A stretch of 64,000 bases of DNA. Origin: Deinococcus radiopugnans ATCC 19172 (GTDB taxonomy: Bacteria; Deinococcota; Deinococci; Deinococcales; Deinococcaceae). This document shows, in pieces, positions 23,731 to 34,900 of this stretch. The first letter of the stretch is position 1. The number at the start of each line of letters is the position of its first letter. The notes under the pieces are model-generated. The model ran no database searches and was not told where the DNA came from. It saw nothing but the letters and a program-made list of their open reading frames with translations. Location: positions 51,801 through 115,800 of the forward strand of contig NZ_VDMO01000015.1 of the NCBI RefSeq assembly GCF_006335125.1, given 5' to 3'. A program made the translations under genes and the position numbers.

Positions 23731-25305
23731 TTACGGGGTCGCCTCTTTGCGTACCCGCGTCACGGTCCAGGACGTCTGGGCCAGCGGTTGGGGCCGCACC
23801 GAGCCCTTGCCCGGATAGAGCAGCAATTCCACGCGTTGCTCGGCCGTGTCATACAGGTTGCCGCCAAGCTTGAGCAGCGGTGTGGGACCGCTGGCCGGCG
23901 CGGTGACCGGCAGCGTTAGAATGGTGGAACAGCTCTCCTGACAGGCCCGCAGGGACACCCGGTAGGCGCCGGGCGGCAGGTTCAGCCGGACGAAGGCCTG
24001 ATAGTTCTGGGTGTCCTGAACCTGCCGCGGGGCGATCAGCGCGTCCAGCGAGGCCTGGATCGGTGGGGCAGGGCGCAGCGCCCCCACCAGCAGTGGAAAT
24101 GAGAGGGCCGCCAGCAATCCTGCCGCCGCCACGCCCCCGGCCCAGCCCACGGCGGGGGAGCGCTGTGGCATACGCGCCAAGACACAGCCTGCCGTGACCC
24201 AGAACAGCTCACCTACAAACGGGCCAGGCACGATCAGGGTGTTGTCGTTGGCGGTGGCCACCAGCAGCCCCGAGAGGACGGCGAGGCCCAGCGGATCGCG
24301 CTGCCGCCACGCCGCCGCGGCCGCCACCCCCAGCAGCACGAACAGCCCCAGCAGGCCCAGCGGCCCGGCCTCGGCCAGTTCCTGCAGCGTGACGTTGTGG
24401 GCGATCAGCCACGGCTGTCCCAGGCGGTCGATCCAGGTGGGACATGGCGTGACGCTGCCGTCGGGGGCCGGCCACAGCGTGCAGCCCTCGCCGGGCGGGG
24501 ACAGCCGGACCCCCAGACGGTAGCTGCCCACCCCACTGACCGGTTCGCTGCGGATCACCGACAGCACGTTGTTCCAGACCAGATCGCGCCCGGAGGTGTC
24601 GGCGTTGCTCAGGCGGCTGACGGCAGGCAGGTCCAGCCGCTGTCCCAGATAAAAGCCTCCGGCCAGCAGCGCCGCCCCGGCCAGGATGCCCAGCGCCATC
24701 CGGCGGCTCTGGCGCACCGCAAAACCCAGCGCCGTGCCGATCAAAGCGGCGGCCAGCGGCCCCCGGCTGCCCGACAGCAGCAGCATGCCCAGCGCCGCCG
24801 TGCCCAGCGGCACACGCCACCACAGGCGTCCTCCGGCGAACAGGCTTACCCAGATGCCCGCCGCACCGGCCAGCCCCAGCGTGATGGGCGTCATGTAGGG
24901 ATGGCCCAGGCGCTGGCTCAGGGGGTTGAGGCCGTCAAGGCCCGTCAGGCCCAGCGCCGTGACGTACACCGCTGCCAGGCCGATGCCCAGCGGCGCCAGT
25001 TGCCGGGTGCTGTGCAGGGACGCGCCCAGCCCCATGAAGCCGAACATCAGCAGCGTGCGGGCCAACGCCAGCCCGGAGTTGATCAGTGGCTCCGGGGTCA
25101 GCAGGGCGGGCAGTTGCTGGCTCAGGGCATAGAAGCCCAGCACCCACCATGCGGCGCGGGGCAGTCGGCGCAGCCCGGGCAGCGCGAATACCGCCGCTGG
25201 TGCCAAGAAATACAGCGGGGCCAGCAGCGCCAGCCACACGCGAATCCACAGCGGGGCCGGGGCGACAGGGACTGTGGAGCGGGCCGTGCGATCAGTCGCG
25301 CTCAT
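23731..25305 (-). CDS. O-antigen ligase/Wzy-like polysaccharide polymerase
   Basis: A 524-residue membrane protein with about eleven helices. The central Wzy_C-type loop has SGSRGPLAA, GRDLVWNNVLSVI with GVGSYRLG, and the family AHN motif (AHNVTLQELAEAGPLGLL). These place it among O-antigen ligase/polymerase proteins that join lipid-linked oligosaccharides outside the cytoplasmic membrane. After the last helix (about residue 400) a ~115-residue extracytoplasmic beta domain is added, not part of the usual family. It lies 83 bp downstream of the Wzz/BY-kinase gene in the same direction, which supports an exopolysaccharide role. Confidence 0.8.
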   Translation of the reverse strand: MSATDRTARSTVPVAPAPLWIRVWLALLAPLYFLAPAAVFALPGLRRLPRAAWWVLGFYALSQQLPALLTPEPLINSGLALARTLLMFGFMGLGASLHSTRQLAPLGIGLAAVYVTALGLTGLDGLNPLSQRLGHPYMTPITLGLAGAAGIWVSLFAGGRLWWRVPLGTAALGMLLLSGSRGPLAAALIGTALGFAVRQSRRMALGILAGAALLAGGFYLGQRLDLPAVSRLSNADTSGRDLVWNNVLSVIRSEPVSGVGSYRLGVRLSPPGEGCTLWPAPDGSVTPCPTWIDRLGQPWLIAHNVTLQELAEAGPLGLLGLFVLLGVAAAAAWRQRDPLGLAVLSGLLVATANDNTLIVPGPFVGELFWVTAGCVLARMPQRSPAVGWAGGVAAAGLLAALSFPLLVGALRPAPPIQASLDALIAPRQVQDTQNYQAFVRLNLPPGAYRVSLRACQESCSTILTLPVTAPASGPTPLLKLGGNLYDTAEQRVELLLYPGKGSVRPQPLAQTSWTVTRVRKEATP

Positions 25306-25388
25306 GAAGGGACCGACACAGAAGGACGCAGCTCACAGCTGACAGTGGCGAGGCAGGAGGAACGTGTTGCCCTTTGCTGCGTGGCCGC

Positions 25389-27056
25389 TCAGCCCCGGCC
25401 TGTCGGCAGCACCGGGGCCGTGCCCTCTTTGGCGTCCGCCGTGCCATAGGCGTAGGCGTAATACGAGTCTCCCGTCCGTGCGAGCTTGTTCAGCACGATG
25501 CCCAGCACGCTCACGTTGGCCACCCGCGCGTTTTGCAGGCTGCGTTCCACGTCGTTCAGGCGGGTCTTGCCGCCTTCCACCACCAGAATTACGCCGTCGG
25601 TGTAGGGCGCCACGGCCAGCGTATCGGGCAGGCCCAGCATAGGGGGCGTGTCGATCAGCACGTAGTCGTAGCCCTGTGCCCAGCGGTCCAGGTAGGTGCG
25701 GAAGGCCGGCTGGTTCAAGATGCTGCCCGCGCCGTCTCCGCGGTGGGGGGTGCCGGCGGGCAGCAGGTCCACGTTGGTGCCCACGCGGGTGGCGTGGGCC
25801 GCGTCGGGCCGCAGGAACATCTCGGTCACGGTGTTGGCCGGTGGCAGCGAGGCGTCGGTGCCGGGCAGCGCGTGGGTGCCGATACGGTCCGGCCCCCAGA
25901 CCTTGAGCTGGGTGGGGCGGCGCAGGTCGGCGTCGATGACCAGCACCCTCTGTCCGGCGGCCCCCAGGCTCTCGGCCAGGGCCGCCGTCATCGAACTTTT
26001 GCCCTCGCCGGGATACGAGCTGGAGATCACCAGCCGGCGGTGCTCGCGGTCCCCCAGCATGGACTGCACGTTGATCCGCAGGAAGCCGATGCTCTCATAC
26101 AGCGGGCCGCTGTGGCTGGCGGGCAGAAAGCCCTGCGCCAGGTTGCGGCGGCGCACCAGCGGCAGTTGGGCCAGTACCGGCAGCCCCAGCGGCAGCAGGT
26201 CCTCGGTGCCGTTGACCCGGCGACGCAGGCTGTCACTCAGCAACACCAGTCCGGTGGCCAGGAACAGCGCGAGTAGCCCGGCCAGCGCCGCATTCCGCAG
26301 CGGGCGCGGCGACACGGGGCGGGTGGGGGCCACCGCCTCGGCCACCGGGAGCAGCGTTCCAGTGGCTGCCGTTTCCAGCACGGCCATCTGCGACAGGTTC
26401 TGCAGCACCTGGCCGCGCGCAGCCACCAGGCTCTGGCGTTCCAGCGGGTCATTAATTGCCTCAATGCGCGCCGTCAGGTTCTGAAGCTGTCCCTGCAAGC
26501 TCTGGCGCGAGCGCGTCACGCTCTGCTTGGCACGGGCGTTGTCCCAGTCCAGCAGCGCGGCGACGCCGTCCTCAGCCAGCTGGCGGGCCGCCTCGGGGGT
26601 CTCGCCCTGTGCCTGGATTTCGTACACGCCGCGCTGCTGGGTGTCCAGGCGGGCGCGGACCTTCAGCCGGTTGAAGGAGTTTGCCGACAGTTCCCGGCTC
26701 AGGTCGTCGCTCATCTTGCGGATGATCTCGGGGGGCAGGTCGCTCTTTTCCAGTTTGTCGACGATGGTGGCCACCAGACTGCGACTGTGCAGCACCTGCT
26801 CCACTGCGCCCTGCGGCAGCGGCGGGGCCGTGACCAGGGTGTTGTTGATCAGCGAGTTCTGGGCGTTGCTGTCCACCGCGATGATGCTGGCGCTGGACTC
26901 GTACACCGGAGCCTGTCGACTGGACAGCAGGTACGTCGCGCCCGCCACCACCAGCGGAGTCAGGATCAGCAGCGGCGCGTACCGTCTGAGGGTTCCGAAC
27001 ACCTGTCGGAGATCAATTTGATCCGCATTTGCGGGACGGGGAGGCACACTCTGCAT
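25389..27056 (-). CDS. Wzz-type chain-length regulator fused to BY-kinase (tyrosine kinase)
   Basis: A 555-residue protein controlling polysaccharide chain length and export. The N-terminal Wzz domain has a first helix (LLILTPLVVAGATYLLSS, about 29-46), a long periplasmic coiled coil (about 90-235) and a second helix near 265. The cytosolic kinase has Walker A SSYPGEGKSS (Lys about 353), A' VLVIDADLRRP and Walker B YDYVLIDTPP. A tyrosine cluster YYAYAY near the C-terminus is the likely autophosphorylation site. The start is 8 nt after a TAAACT -10 box. It is upstream of the Wzy-like gene; no glycosyltransferases are in this window. Confidence 0.9.
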   Translation of the reverse strand: MQSVPPRPANADQIDLRQVFGTLRRYAPLLILTPLVVAGATYLLSSRQAPVYESSASIIAVDSNAQNSLINNTLVTAPPLPQGAVEQVLHSRSLVATIVDKLEKSDLPPEIIRKMSDDLSRELSANSFNRLKVRARLDTQQRGVYEIQAQGETPEAARQLAEDGVAALLDWDNARAKQSVTRSRQSLQGQLQNLTARIEAINDPLERQSLVAARGQVLQNLSQMAVLETAATGTLLPVAEAVAPTRPVSPRPLRNAALAGLLALFLATGLVLLSDSLRRRVNGTEDLLPLGLPVLAQLPLVRRRNLAQGFLPASHSGPLYESIGFLRINVQSMLGDREHRRLVISSSYPGEGKSSMTAALAESLGAAGQRVLVIDADLRRPTQLKVWGPDRIGTHALPGTDASLPPANTVTEMFLRPDAAHATRVGTNVDLLPAGTPHRGDGAGSILNQPAFRTYLDRWAQGYDYVLIDTPPMLGLPDTLAVAPYTDGVILVVEGGKTRLNDVERSLQNARVANVSVLGIVLNKLARTGDSYYAYAYGTADAKEGTAPVLPTGRG

Positions 27057-27064
27057 TCAGCGTC

Positions 27065-27070
27065 AGTTTA
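27065..27070 (-). promoter_or_regulatory. -10 box of Wzz/BY-kinase gene
   Basis: TAAACT on the minus strand, 8 nt before the ATG at 27056. Confidence 0.5.
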
Positions 27071-27150
27071 GGCGCGAAAAGTGAGGAAACCCCACCTTTG
27101 AGTATGCAAGGCCGCCAGAATCCGTGCGGGGCGGCGGAACTGCCGGCGGT

Positions 27151-27171
27151 GTCCAGCATGACTGGACTTTT
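27151..27171 (+). other. Hairpin with T-run, plus-strand orientation
   Basis: GTCCAG-catga-CTGGAC followed by TTTT. It would act as a terminator only for plus-strand transcripts, yet both flanking genes are on the minus strand. Confidence 0.4.
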
Positions 27172-27173
27172 CC

Positions 27174-27395
27174 TTAGATCACCCCGCCCCCCAGCATCAG
27201 CCGCAGCGCGCCCAGCACGGCCACCACCGCGCTTAGGGTGACCGCCCCCCGGTCTCGCCCCAGCGCCCCGAAGATCAGGCCCAGCACGGCGGGCGGCAGT
27301 ACGAAGATCCAGTTCAGCCAGCCGAAGAAGGGCAGAAAGCCCAGCAGCAGGCCCAGCGCAGCGAGGATGCCGAAGATCAGCGAGAGGACTCTCAT
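27174..27395 (-). CDS. Small hydrophobic membrane protein
   Basis: A 73-residue protein made almost entirely of three membrane helices (LIFGILAALGLLLGFLPFF, WIFVLPPAVLGLIFGAL and AVTLSAVVAVLGALRLML), with one short charged loop GRDRG. The family is unknown; similar tiny membrane proteins are common in Deinococcus. The ATG at 27395 is used because the frame upstream to 27539 only mirrors the nth gene. It is divergent from nth, with 74 bp between. Confidence 0.65.
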   Translation of the reverse strand: MRVLSLIFGILAALGLLLGFLPFFGWLNWIFVLPPAVLGLIFGALGRDRGAVTLSAVVAVLGALRLMLGGGVI

Positions 27396-27457
27396 GCCCC
27401 TCAGTACGTGCCTGTTTTGCGAGAAGTTGCAGGCGGACAGCCGGGGCCGGGACGCGC

Positions 27458-27463
27458 TAGCCT
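27458..27463 (+). promoter_or_regulatory. -10 box of nth
   Basis: TAGCCT, 6 nt before the GTG at 27470. Confidence 0.55.
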
Positions 27464-27469
27464 GCTGCG

Positions 27470-28159
27470 GTGACTTCCTCTGCCCCAAAAAAACCCGCTG
27501 GGCGCGGCGCGGCGCGGCTGCCCAGGGGGGCCAGGGCACGTGCCCCGCAGGTGCTGACCTCGCTGGAGCAGCTGTACCCCGACGCCCGCACCGAGCTTGT
27601 CTTCAACACGCCCTTCGAGCTGCTGGTCGCCACTGTCCTGAGCGCCCAGGCCACCGACGTCAGCGTGAACGCCGCCACGCCCGCCCTGTTCGAGCGGTAC
27701 CCGGACGCCCACGCCATGAGTCAGGCTGAAGCGCAGGACATCGAGCCGTTGATTCGGCGTATCGGGCTGTACCGGGGCAAGGCGCGCAACCTGGCGGCGC
27801 TGGCCCGGCTGCTGGTGGAGCGGCACGGGGGCGAGGTGCCTAACGACTTCGATGCCGTCGTGGCCCTGCCCGGCGCGGGCCGCAAGACCGCCAACGTCGT
27901 TCTGAGCAATGCATATGGCTTTCCGGCCATCGCAGTGGACACCCACGTGGGCCGGCTGGCGCGTCGCCTGGGCCTGAGCGTGCAGACCAACCCGGACAAG
28001 GTGGAGCAAGACCTGCAGGGGTTGTTTCCGCGTGAGCGCTGGGTTTTCCTGCACCACGCGCTGATCCTGCACGGGCGCCGCGTGTGCATGGCACGCAACC
28101 CGCAGTGCGCGGCGTGCGAGATGGCGGCGTTCTGCCCGAAGATTGGGGTGGAGGCTTGA
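27470..28159 (+). CDS. nth: Endonuclease III
   Basis: DNA glycosylase/AP lyase removing oxidised pyrimidines in base-excision repair. The 229-residue protein has the helix-hairpin-helix LPGAGRKTANVVL with catalytic K139 and D157 (VDTHVGRLARRLG). The [4Fe-4S] ligands are C206-x6-C213-x2-C216-x5-C222, exactly the family spacing. An Arg/Pro/Ala-rich extension of about 25 residues precedes the core. The GTG start follows a leaderless -10 box. Deinococcus species often carry more than one nth paralogue; this may be one of them. Confidence 0.95.
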   Translation: MTSSAPKKPAGRGAARLPRGARARAPQVLTSLEQLYPDARTELVFNTPFELLVATVLSAQATDVSVNAATPALFERYPDAHAMSQAEAQDIEPLIRRIGLYRGKARNLAALARLLVERHGGEVPNDFDAVVALPGAGRKTANVVLSNAYGFPAIAVDTHVGRLARRLGLSVQTNPDKVEQDLQGLFPRERWVFLHHALILHGRRVCMARNPQCAACEMAAFCPKIGVEA

Positions 28160-28165
28160 GGGGCA

Positions 28166-28250
28166 GCGGGACGCAGGACGCGGGACGCGGGAACTGCTCT
28201 TTACCCCGCACTGCCCACCGCCTCCCGCGCACACCCACCCCACAGGCCCC
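28166..28250. repeat. GC-rich intergenic segment with GGACGC repeats
   Basis: GGGACGC recurs three times in 28168-28190, followed by CCGCACTGCC. The phrases resemble those in 9726-9789 and 29482-29540. Confidence 0.35.
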
Positions 28251-28253
28251 CCA

Positions 28254-29471
28254 GTGACCTGGCGCTTCTCCCCGCAGGTGTGGCTGTACCTGAGCACCTC
28301 GTTCTCCTTCGGGCTGGCGCAGGCGTTCCTGGCGCTGTTCCTGAACTTCTACCTGCGTGCGCTGGGGCTGGGGCCGGAGTGGCAGGGCATCATGAACGCG
28401 CTGCCCGCGCTGACGCTGGTCTTTCTGAGCCTGCCGGCCGTGGCGCTGGCCCGGCGCATCAGCAACGCGCACACCATCAAGATCGGCGTGGCCCTCAGCC
28501 TGCTGGGCACACTGATTCTGGCGCTGGCGGGGGGGCCGCTGGGCGTGGTCACGGGCGCGCTGGTGCAGGGCGCGGGCGCCGCGTTGCTGACCGTGGCCGG
28601 CTCGCCCTTCATGGCGAACAACAGCGACGAGAAAAGTCGCGTGACCCTGTTCAGCGTGCAGAGCGCCCTGATGACCGGCGCGGGCTTCGTGGGCAACATG
28701 ATCGGCGGGCGCGTGCCCGAGGCCTACGCGCTGGTCACCGCCACCGAGCCGGGGGGGCTGGGAGCGCTCAGAACCGCGCTGCTCGTCGCCACCGCGCTGC
28801 AACTGCTGGGCCTGCTGCCCGCCTTGAAGCTCAAGCCCAGCGGCAAGACCTCGCAGACCGGGCGCAGCTTCGCCGTGCGCGACAAGCGGGCCATGTTCCG
28901 GCTGATCTTTCCTAACCTGCTCGTCGGCCTGGGGGCCGGGGCCACCATCCCGTTTCTGAACGTGTTTATCGAGGGCAAGTTCCAGATCAACTACGCCAGC
29001 CTGGGGCAGCTGTTCGCATGGGCCAGCCTGGCGACGGCGGCCACCGCGCTGCTGCAGCCGCTGCTGGTACGCCGCCTGGGGCAGTTGCAGGTGGTGTTGC
29101 TGGTGCAGGCCAGCAGCCTGCCTTTCCTAGCGTTGCTGGGCTTCGCGCCGCAGCTGTGGATGGTTACGCTGGCGCTGTTCACGCGCGGGGCGCTGATGAA
29201 CGCCGCTGGGCCGGTGTACGGGGCCTACGCCATGTCCTCATTGGAGGAAAATGACCGTCCGATGTACTCGGCCCTGAACGTGATCGCCTGGGACTCCGGC
29301 TGGGCGCTCAGCAGCGTGCTGGCGGGGGTGGTGCGCGGCCAGTTGCCGTTCACGCTGGCCTTTCAGGTGCTGTTCGCGTGGACGCTGGTGATGTATGGCG
29401 GCAGCGTGCTGGCCATCTACCTGGGGCTGTACCGCCCGGCGCAGCGGCAGGCGCTGACGTTGCCGGTTTGA
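28254..29471 (+). CDS. Major facilitator superfamily transporter
   Basis: A 405-residue protein with twelve predicted helices in two halves around a central cytosolic loop (KPSGKTSQTGRSFAVRDKR, about 195-215). The loop between helices 2 and 3 carries ARRISNAHTIKIG, a degenerate form of the MFS GxxxDRxGRR motif. The GTG at 28254 is used because the frame upstream is low-complexity and hydrophilic and lacks a helix. It is probably a drug or metabolite exporter; the substrate is unknown. No regulator is adjacent. Confidence 0.85.
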   Translation: MTWRFSPQVWLYLSTSFSFGLAQAFLALFLNFYLRALGLGPEWQGIMNALPALTLVFLSLPAVALARRISNAHTIKIGVALSLLGTLILALAGGPLGVVTGALVQGAGAALLTVAGSPFMANNSDEKSRVTLFSVQSALMTGAGFVGNMIGGRVPEAYALVTATEPGGLGALRTALLVATALQLLGLLPALKLKPSGKTSQTGRSFAVRDKRAMFRLIFPNLLVGLGAGATIPFLNVFIEGKFQINYASLGQLFAWASLATAATALLQPLLVRRLGQLQVVLLVQASSLPFLALLGFAPQLWMVTLALFTRGALMNAAGPVYGAYAMSSLEENDRPMYSALNVIAWDSGWALSSVLAGVVRGQLPFTLAFQVLFAWTLVMYGGSVLAIYLGLYRPAQRQALTLPV

Positions 29472-29481
29472 AGAGAGGAGG

Positions 29482-29540
29482 CAATGCGCGGTACGTAGTC
29501 CCCTCCTCTTTTCCCACGCCCCGCGTCCTGCTTACCGCGT
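29482..29540. repeat. GC-rich intergenic segment related to 9726-9789
   Basis: Contains GCGCGGTA and, inverted, TACCGCG around 'cccgcgtcctgctt', echoing the palindrome at 9726-9789. The rest of this 214-bp gap holds a TAGCCT box near 29586 and the Shine-Dalgarno of the next gene. Confidence 0.35.
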
Positions 29541-29685
29541 ACCTATCAACGCAACCCGCCTCACATCCCCCGCGTCCCGGCTCTGTTAGCCTGTTTCGTT
29601 CGAGTGGGGCCGCCCTTTGTCGTGTCGAAACCGGTGTCCCTCAGCAGCAGGCCAGCGTTTTTCCTGGCCAGAGGGGTGATTTTCT

Positions 29686-31215
<1,530 letters not shown>

Positions 31216-31233
31216 AGACTGTTGAAGCCAGAG

Positions 31234-31272
31234 GCCAGCCACCCGGAGACAGTCTCCGGGTGGCTGGCTCTT
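31234..31272 (+). terminator. Strong intrinsic terminator
   Basis: A perfect 16-bp stem (31234-31249 with 31253-31268) around a CAG loop, followed by TCTTTT. It sits between the convergent DUF512 and galK genes. Confidence 0.9.
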
Positions 31273-31300
31273 TTCGATCGAGTGCCATGCTGCAAACGCG

Positions 31301-32318
31301 CTACGGCACCACCACTTTCCCCAGCGTGCCGTAATCGGCCAGCACCGCCTCGCCCACCGCCGCCGCCGTGCCTTCCCGCACCAGGGCCACCACCGCGCCG
31401 CCAAAACCCGCTCCGGTGATCCGCGCCCCGAACACGTCCGAGTGGGCCTGCAGCAGCGCCACCAGCTCGTCCACCAGCGGATGCGATACGGCGTAGTCGT
31501 CGCGCAGGCTGGCATGCGTGGCATTCATCAACTGACCGAACTGGGCAGCGTCCGCTTCCAGACCCTCAAGTACCCTGGCATTCTCGGAGACCACATGGCG
31601 GGCACGTTCCCTCAGCGGTGAGGGCAGCGCTTCCACAGTGGCGATGTCGGTCACGTCGCGCAGCTGCTTGACGCCCAGCAACCGCGCGGCCTCCTCCACC
31701 TGGGCGCGGCGTTCGTTGTAGCCGCTCTCGGCCAATCGGCGCGGCACGCCCGAGTCCATGACCAGGATTTCGGCCCCGGTTGGAAAAGGCACCACACGGC
31801 GTTCCAGGCCGCGGGTGTCGATCAGCAGCATGGTGCGGGTGTCGGCCAGGCTGGAGGCCAGCTGATCCATCACGCCGCACTGGACGCCCACGAACTCATG
31901 TTCCACCTGCACGCCCCTCAACGCCAGCGCCACGTCGTCCAGTTCCAGCCCGTACACCTCCCGCAAGGCACGTAATGTCGCCACTTCCAGCGCCGCGCTG
32001 CTGCTCAGGCCGCCGCTGGGCACCGTGCTGGAGACGTGGACATTCAGCCCTTCGGTCACGCCGCTCAGGTTCAGGCAACCGGTCAGGTACGGCGCGAAGT
32101 CCTCGCCCACCTCCCCCACCGCGACGCGCAACGTTTTTTCGAGGTTGGCGCTGTACAGCACATGCTGACCCGTTCCATTCCGGCCAAGGCCCACCGTCGC
32201 CTGCTGTGGAATGGCGGTGGGCAGCACGAAGCCGCCCTGGTAGTCGGTATGTTCGCCCAGCAGGTTCACCCGGCCCGGTGCGGAGGCCGTGACCTCCGGC
32301 GCGCCTCCAAAGACATCT

Positions 32319-32332
<14 letters not shown>
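31301..32332 (-). CDS. galK: Galactokinase
   Basis: Phosphorylates galactose to galactose 1-phosphate, the entry to the Leloir pathway. The 343-residue GHMP kinase has the substrate motif [18 protein letters not shown], the ATP motif [12 protein letters not shown] and the C-terminal [11 protein letters not shown]. It is the last gene of the galactoside operon and overlaps galT by 14 bp. The start is a TTG, an uncommon codon that would lower translation. No strong terminator is seen on the minus strand immediately downstream. Confidence 0.95.
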
Positions 32333-33418
<1,086 letters not shown>

Positions 33419-33422
<4 letters not shown>

Positions 33423-34900
33423 AACGGCCATTGTGCCCCGTGCGGCGGCACATCTCCCACGCGCGAATCGGTGAGATTGAACCTCGCGCGGCTGAAGTGG
33501 GTCACGGCTCCTCCGAAACTCTCGGTGAGGGTGGTGGGGCGGTCTGGCGCGCTGATCTCCAGGCACCGCCGCAGCAGGGCCAGCCCTTCCTCATCCAACA
33601 TGGCAATCGGATCGCTGCTGGCGCGCAGGCCGCCCACCACGTCCAGCATGGCCGCCACCGTGTGGCGCTCGGTGGCCGTCAGCAGGCTCAGCTCTCGGCG
33701 GCAGATCGCCACGTCCGGGTCTGGCTGATACCAGGAATGCTGATACCAGCGCGACAGCGCGGTGTGCAGCGCGTTGCGGGCGCTGGGGCCGGTGGCGTCG
33801 CCCAGCCAGATACGGCGCGAGTCCTCGTCCCACAGCGGGGCCACGTCCGGCCCGGTGCGCATGGCGTCCACGATCCCGACGCTGCTGGCAAGCGGTGCGC
33901 CGCAGCCCAGCAGGAAGGCGTCCTCGCCCGCACCGTCGCGCAACGCCTGCAGCCCGTTGCGGTACGCCTGGGCACGGCCCACCGACGGGTCATGCCGCAC
34001 CCCCGGCAGCGCCGCGCCGTACAGGAAATCCAGCTTCAGGTACGGGTAGCCCCAGCCGCGCGCGGTGGCCGCCAGCTCGCGCAGCCAGGCCAGGACTTCC
34101 GGGTGGGTGGTGTCCAGCGCGTGATACGCCCCGCCCCAGTTGTGGCCCACCGCCAGCGGCAAATCGTCCTTGCCGCGCAGCATCCAGTCCGGGTGATCGC
34201 GGAACAACTGCGAGGTGGGCGAGGCCAGAAAGGGAGCCAGCCACAGCCCCGCCGTGAAGCCCAGTTCGTTCAGCTCTGCCGGAAGATCACGCGCGTGGCC
34301 GCCAAAATGGTCCGAGGCCGTGAACCAGTCGCCCAGATCCGCCTGGAAACCGTCATCCAGCTGAAAGACGTCGAAGGGCAGGCCGTGTTCGCGGGCCAGC
34401 CGGGCGTTCTCCAGCATGGCGTCCAGTGTTACGTCGCGGTAATAGCTGTACCAGCTACACCAGACCCGCTGCGGCGCAGGGGTGCGGGCGTGCATATTCT
34501 GCCCCAGTTCGGCGGCGCGGCGTTCCAGCGTGCCGATCACGTCGCCTGTCTCGTCCCAGGTCAGCTCCACGGCTGGCCCCTCCACCGTGCCGGACACGCG
34601 CACCGTCTGGCCCTCGGCCCGCGCTTCCCAGTGGATGAAACTGTGGGTGGCGTCCCTCGCCGCGCCCACCCATCCCCCGCCGTCCGGGCGCACCAGCGCC
34701 AGCACGCTATGGCTGCGCCACACGCCCGCCTCGCCGCTGGGCAGGAAGGCCGGATCGTGGCCCTGCTCGTGCCGCCATTGCATCAGCGGGACGGCCTGCC
34801 TGTCGGTCAGCGGGCGCAGCTCGGCCTCGCTCCAGGACTGGTAGCCGCTGATCAGCACGCGCACCGTGGCGGGGTCAATGTTGAGCTTCCATTCAGCCAT
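33419..34900 (-). CDS. Alpha-galactosidase, GH36
   Basis: Hydrolyses terminal alpha-galactose from melibiose, raffinose and similar sugars; there is no signal peptide, so it acts in the cytosol. The 493-residue protein is shorter than the ~720 of long GH36 enzymes because the N-terminal beta domain is reduced. The barrel carries [11 protein letters not shown], the nucleophile D291 in [10 protein letters not shown] and the acid/base D352 in [10 protein letters not shown]. The ATG at 34900 is used because GGAGA lies 5-6 nt upstream; the ATG at 34906 is an alternative. It overlaps the GH42 gene by 8 bp and galT by 4 bp. Confidence 0.9.
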
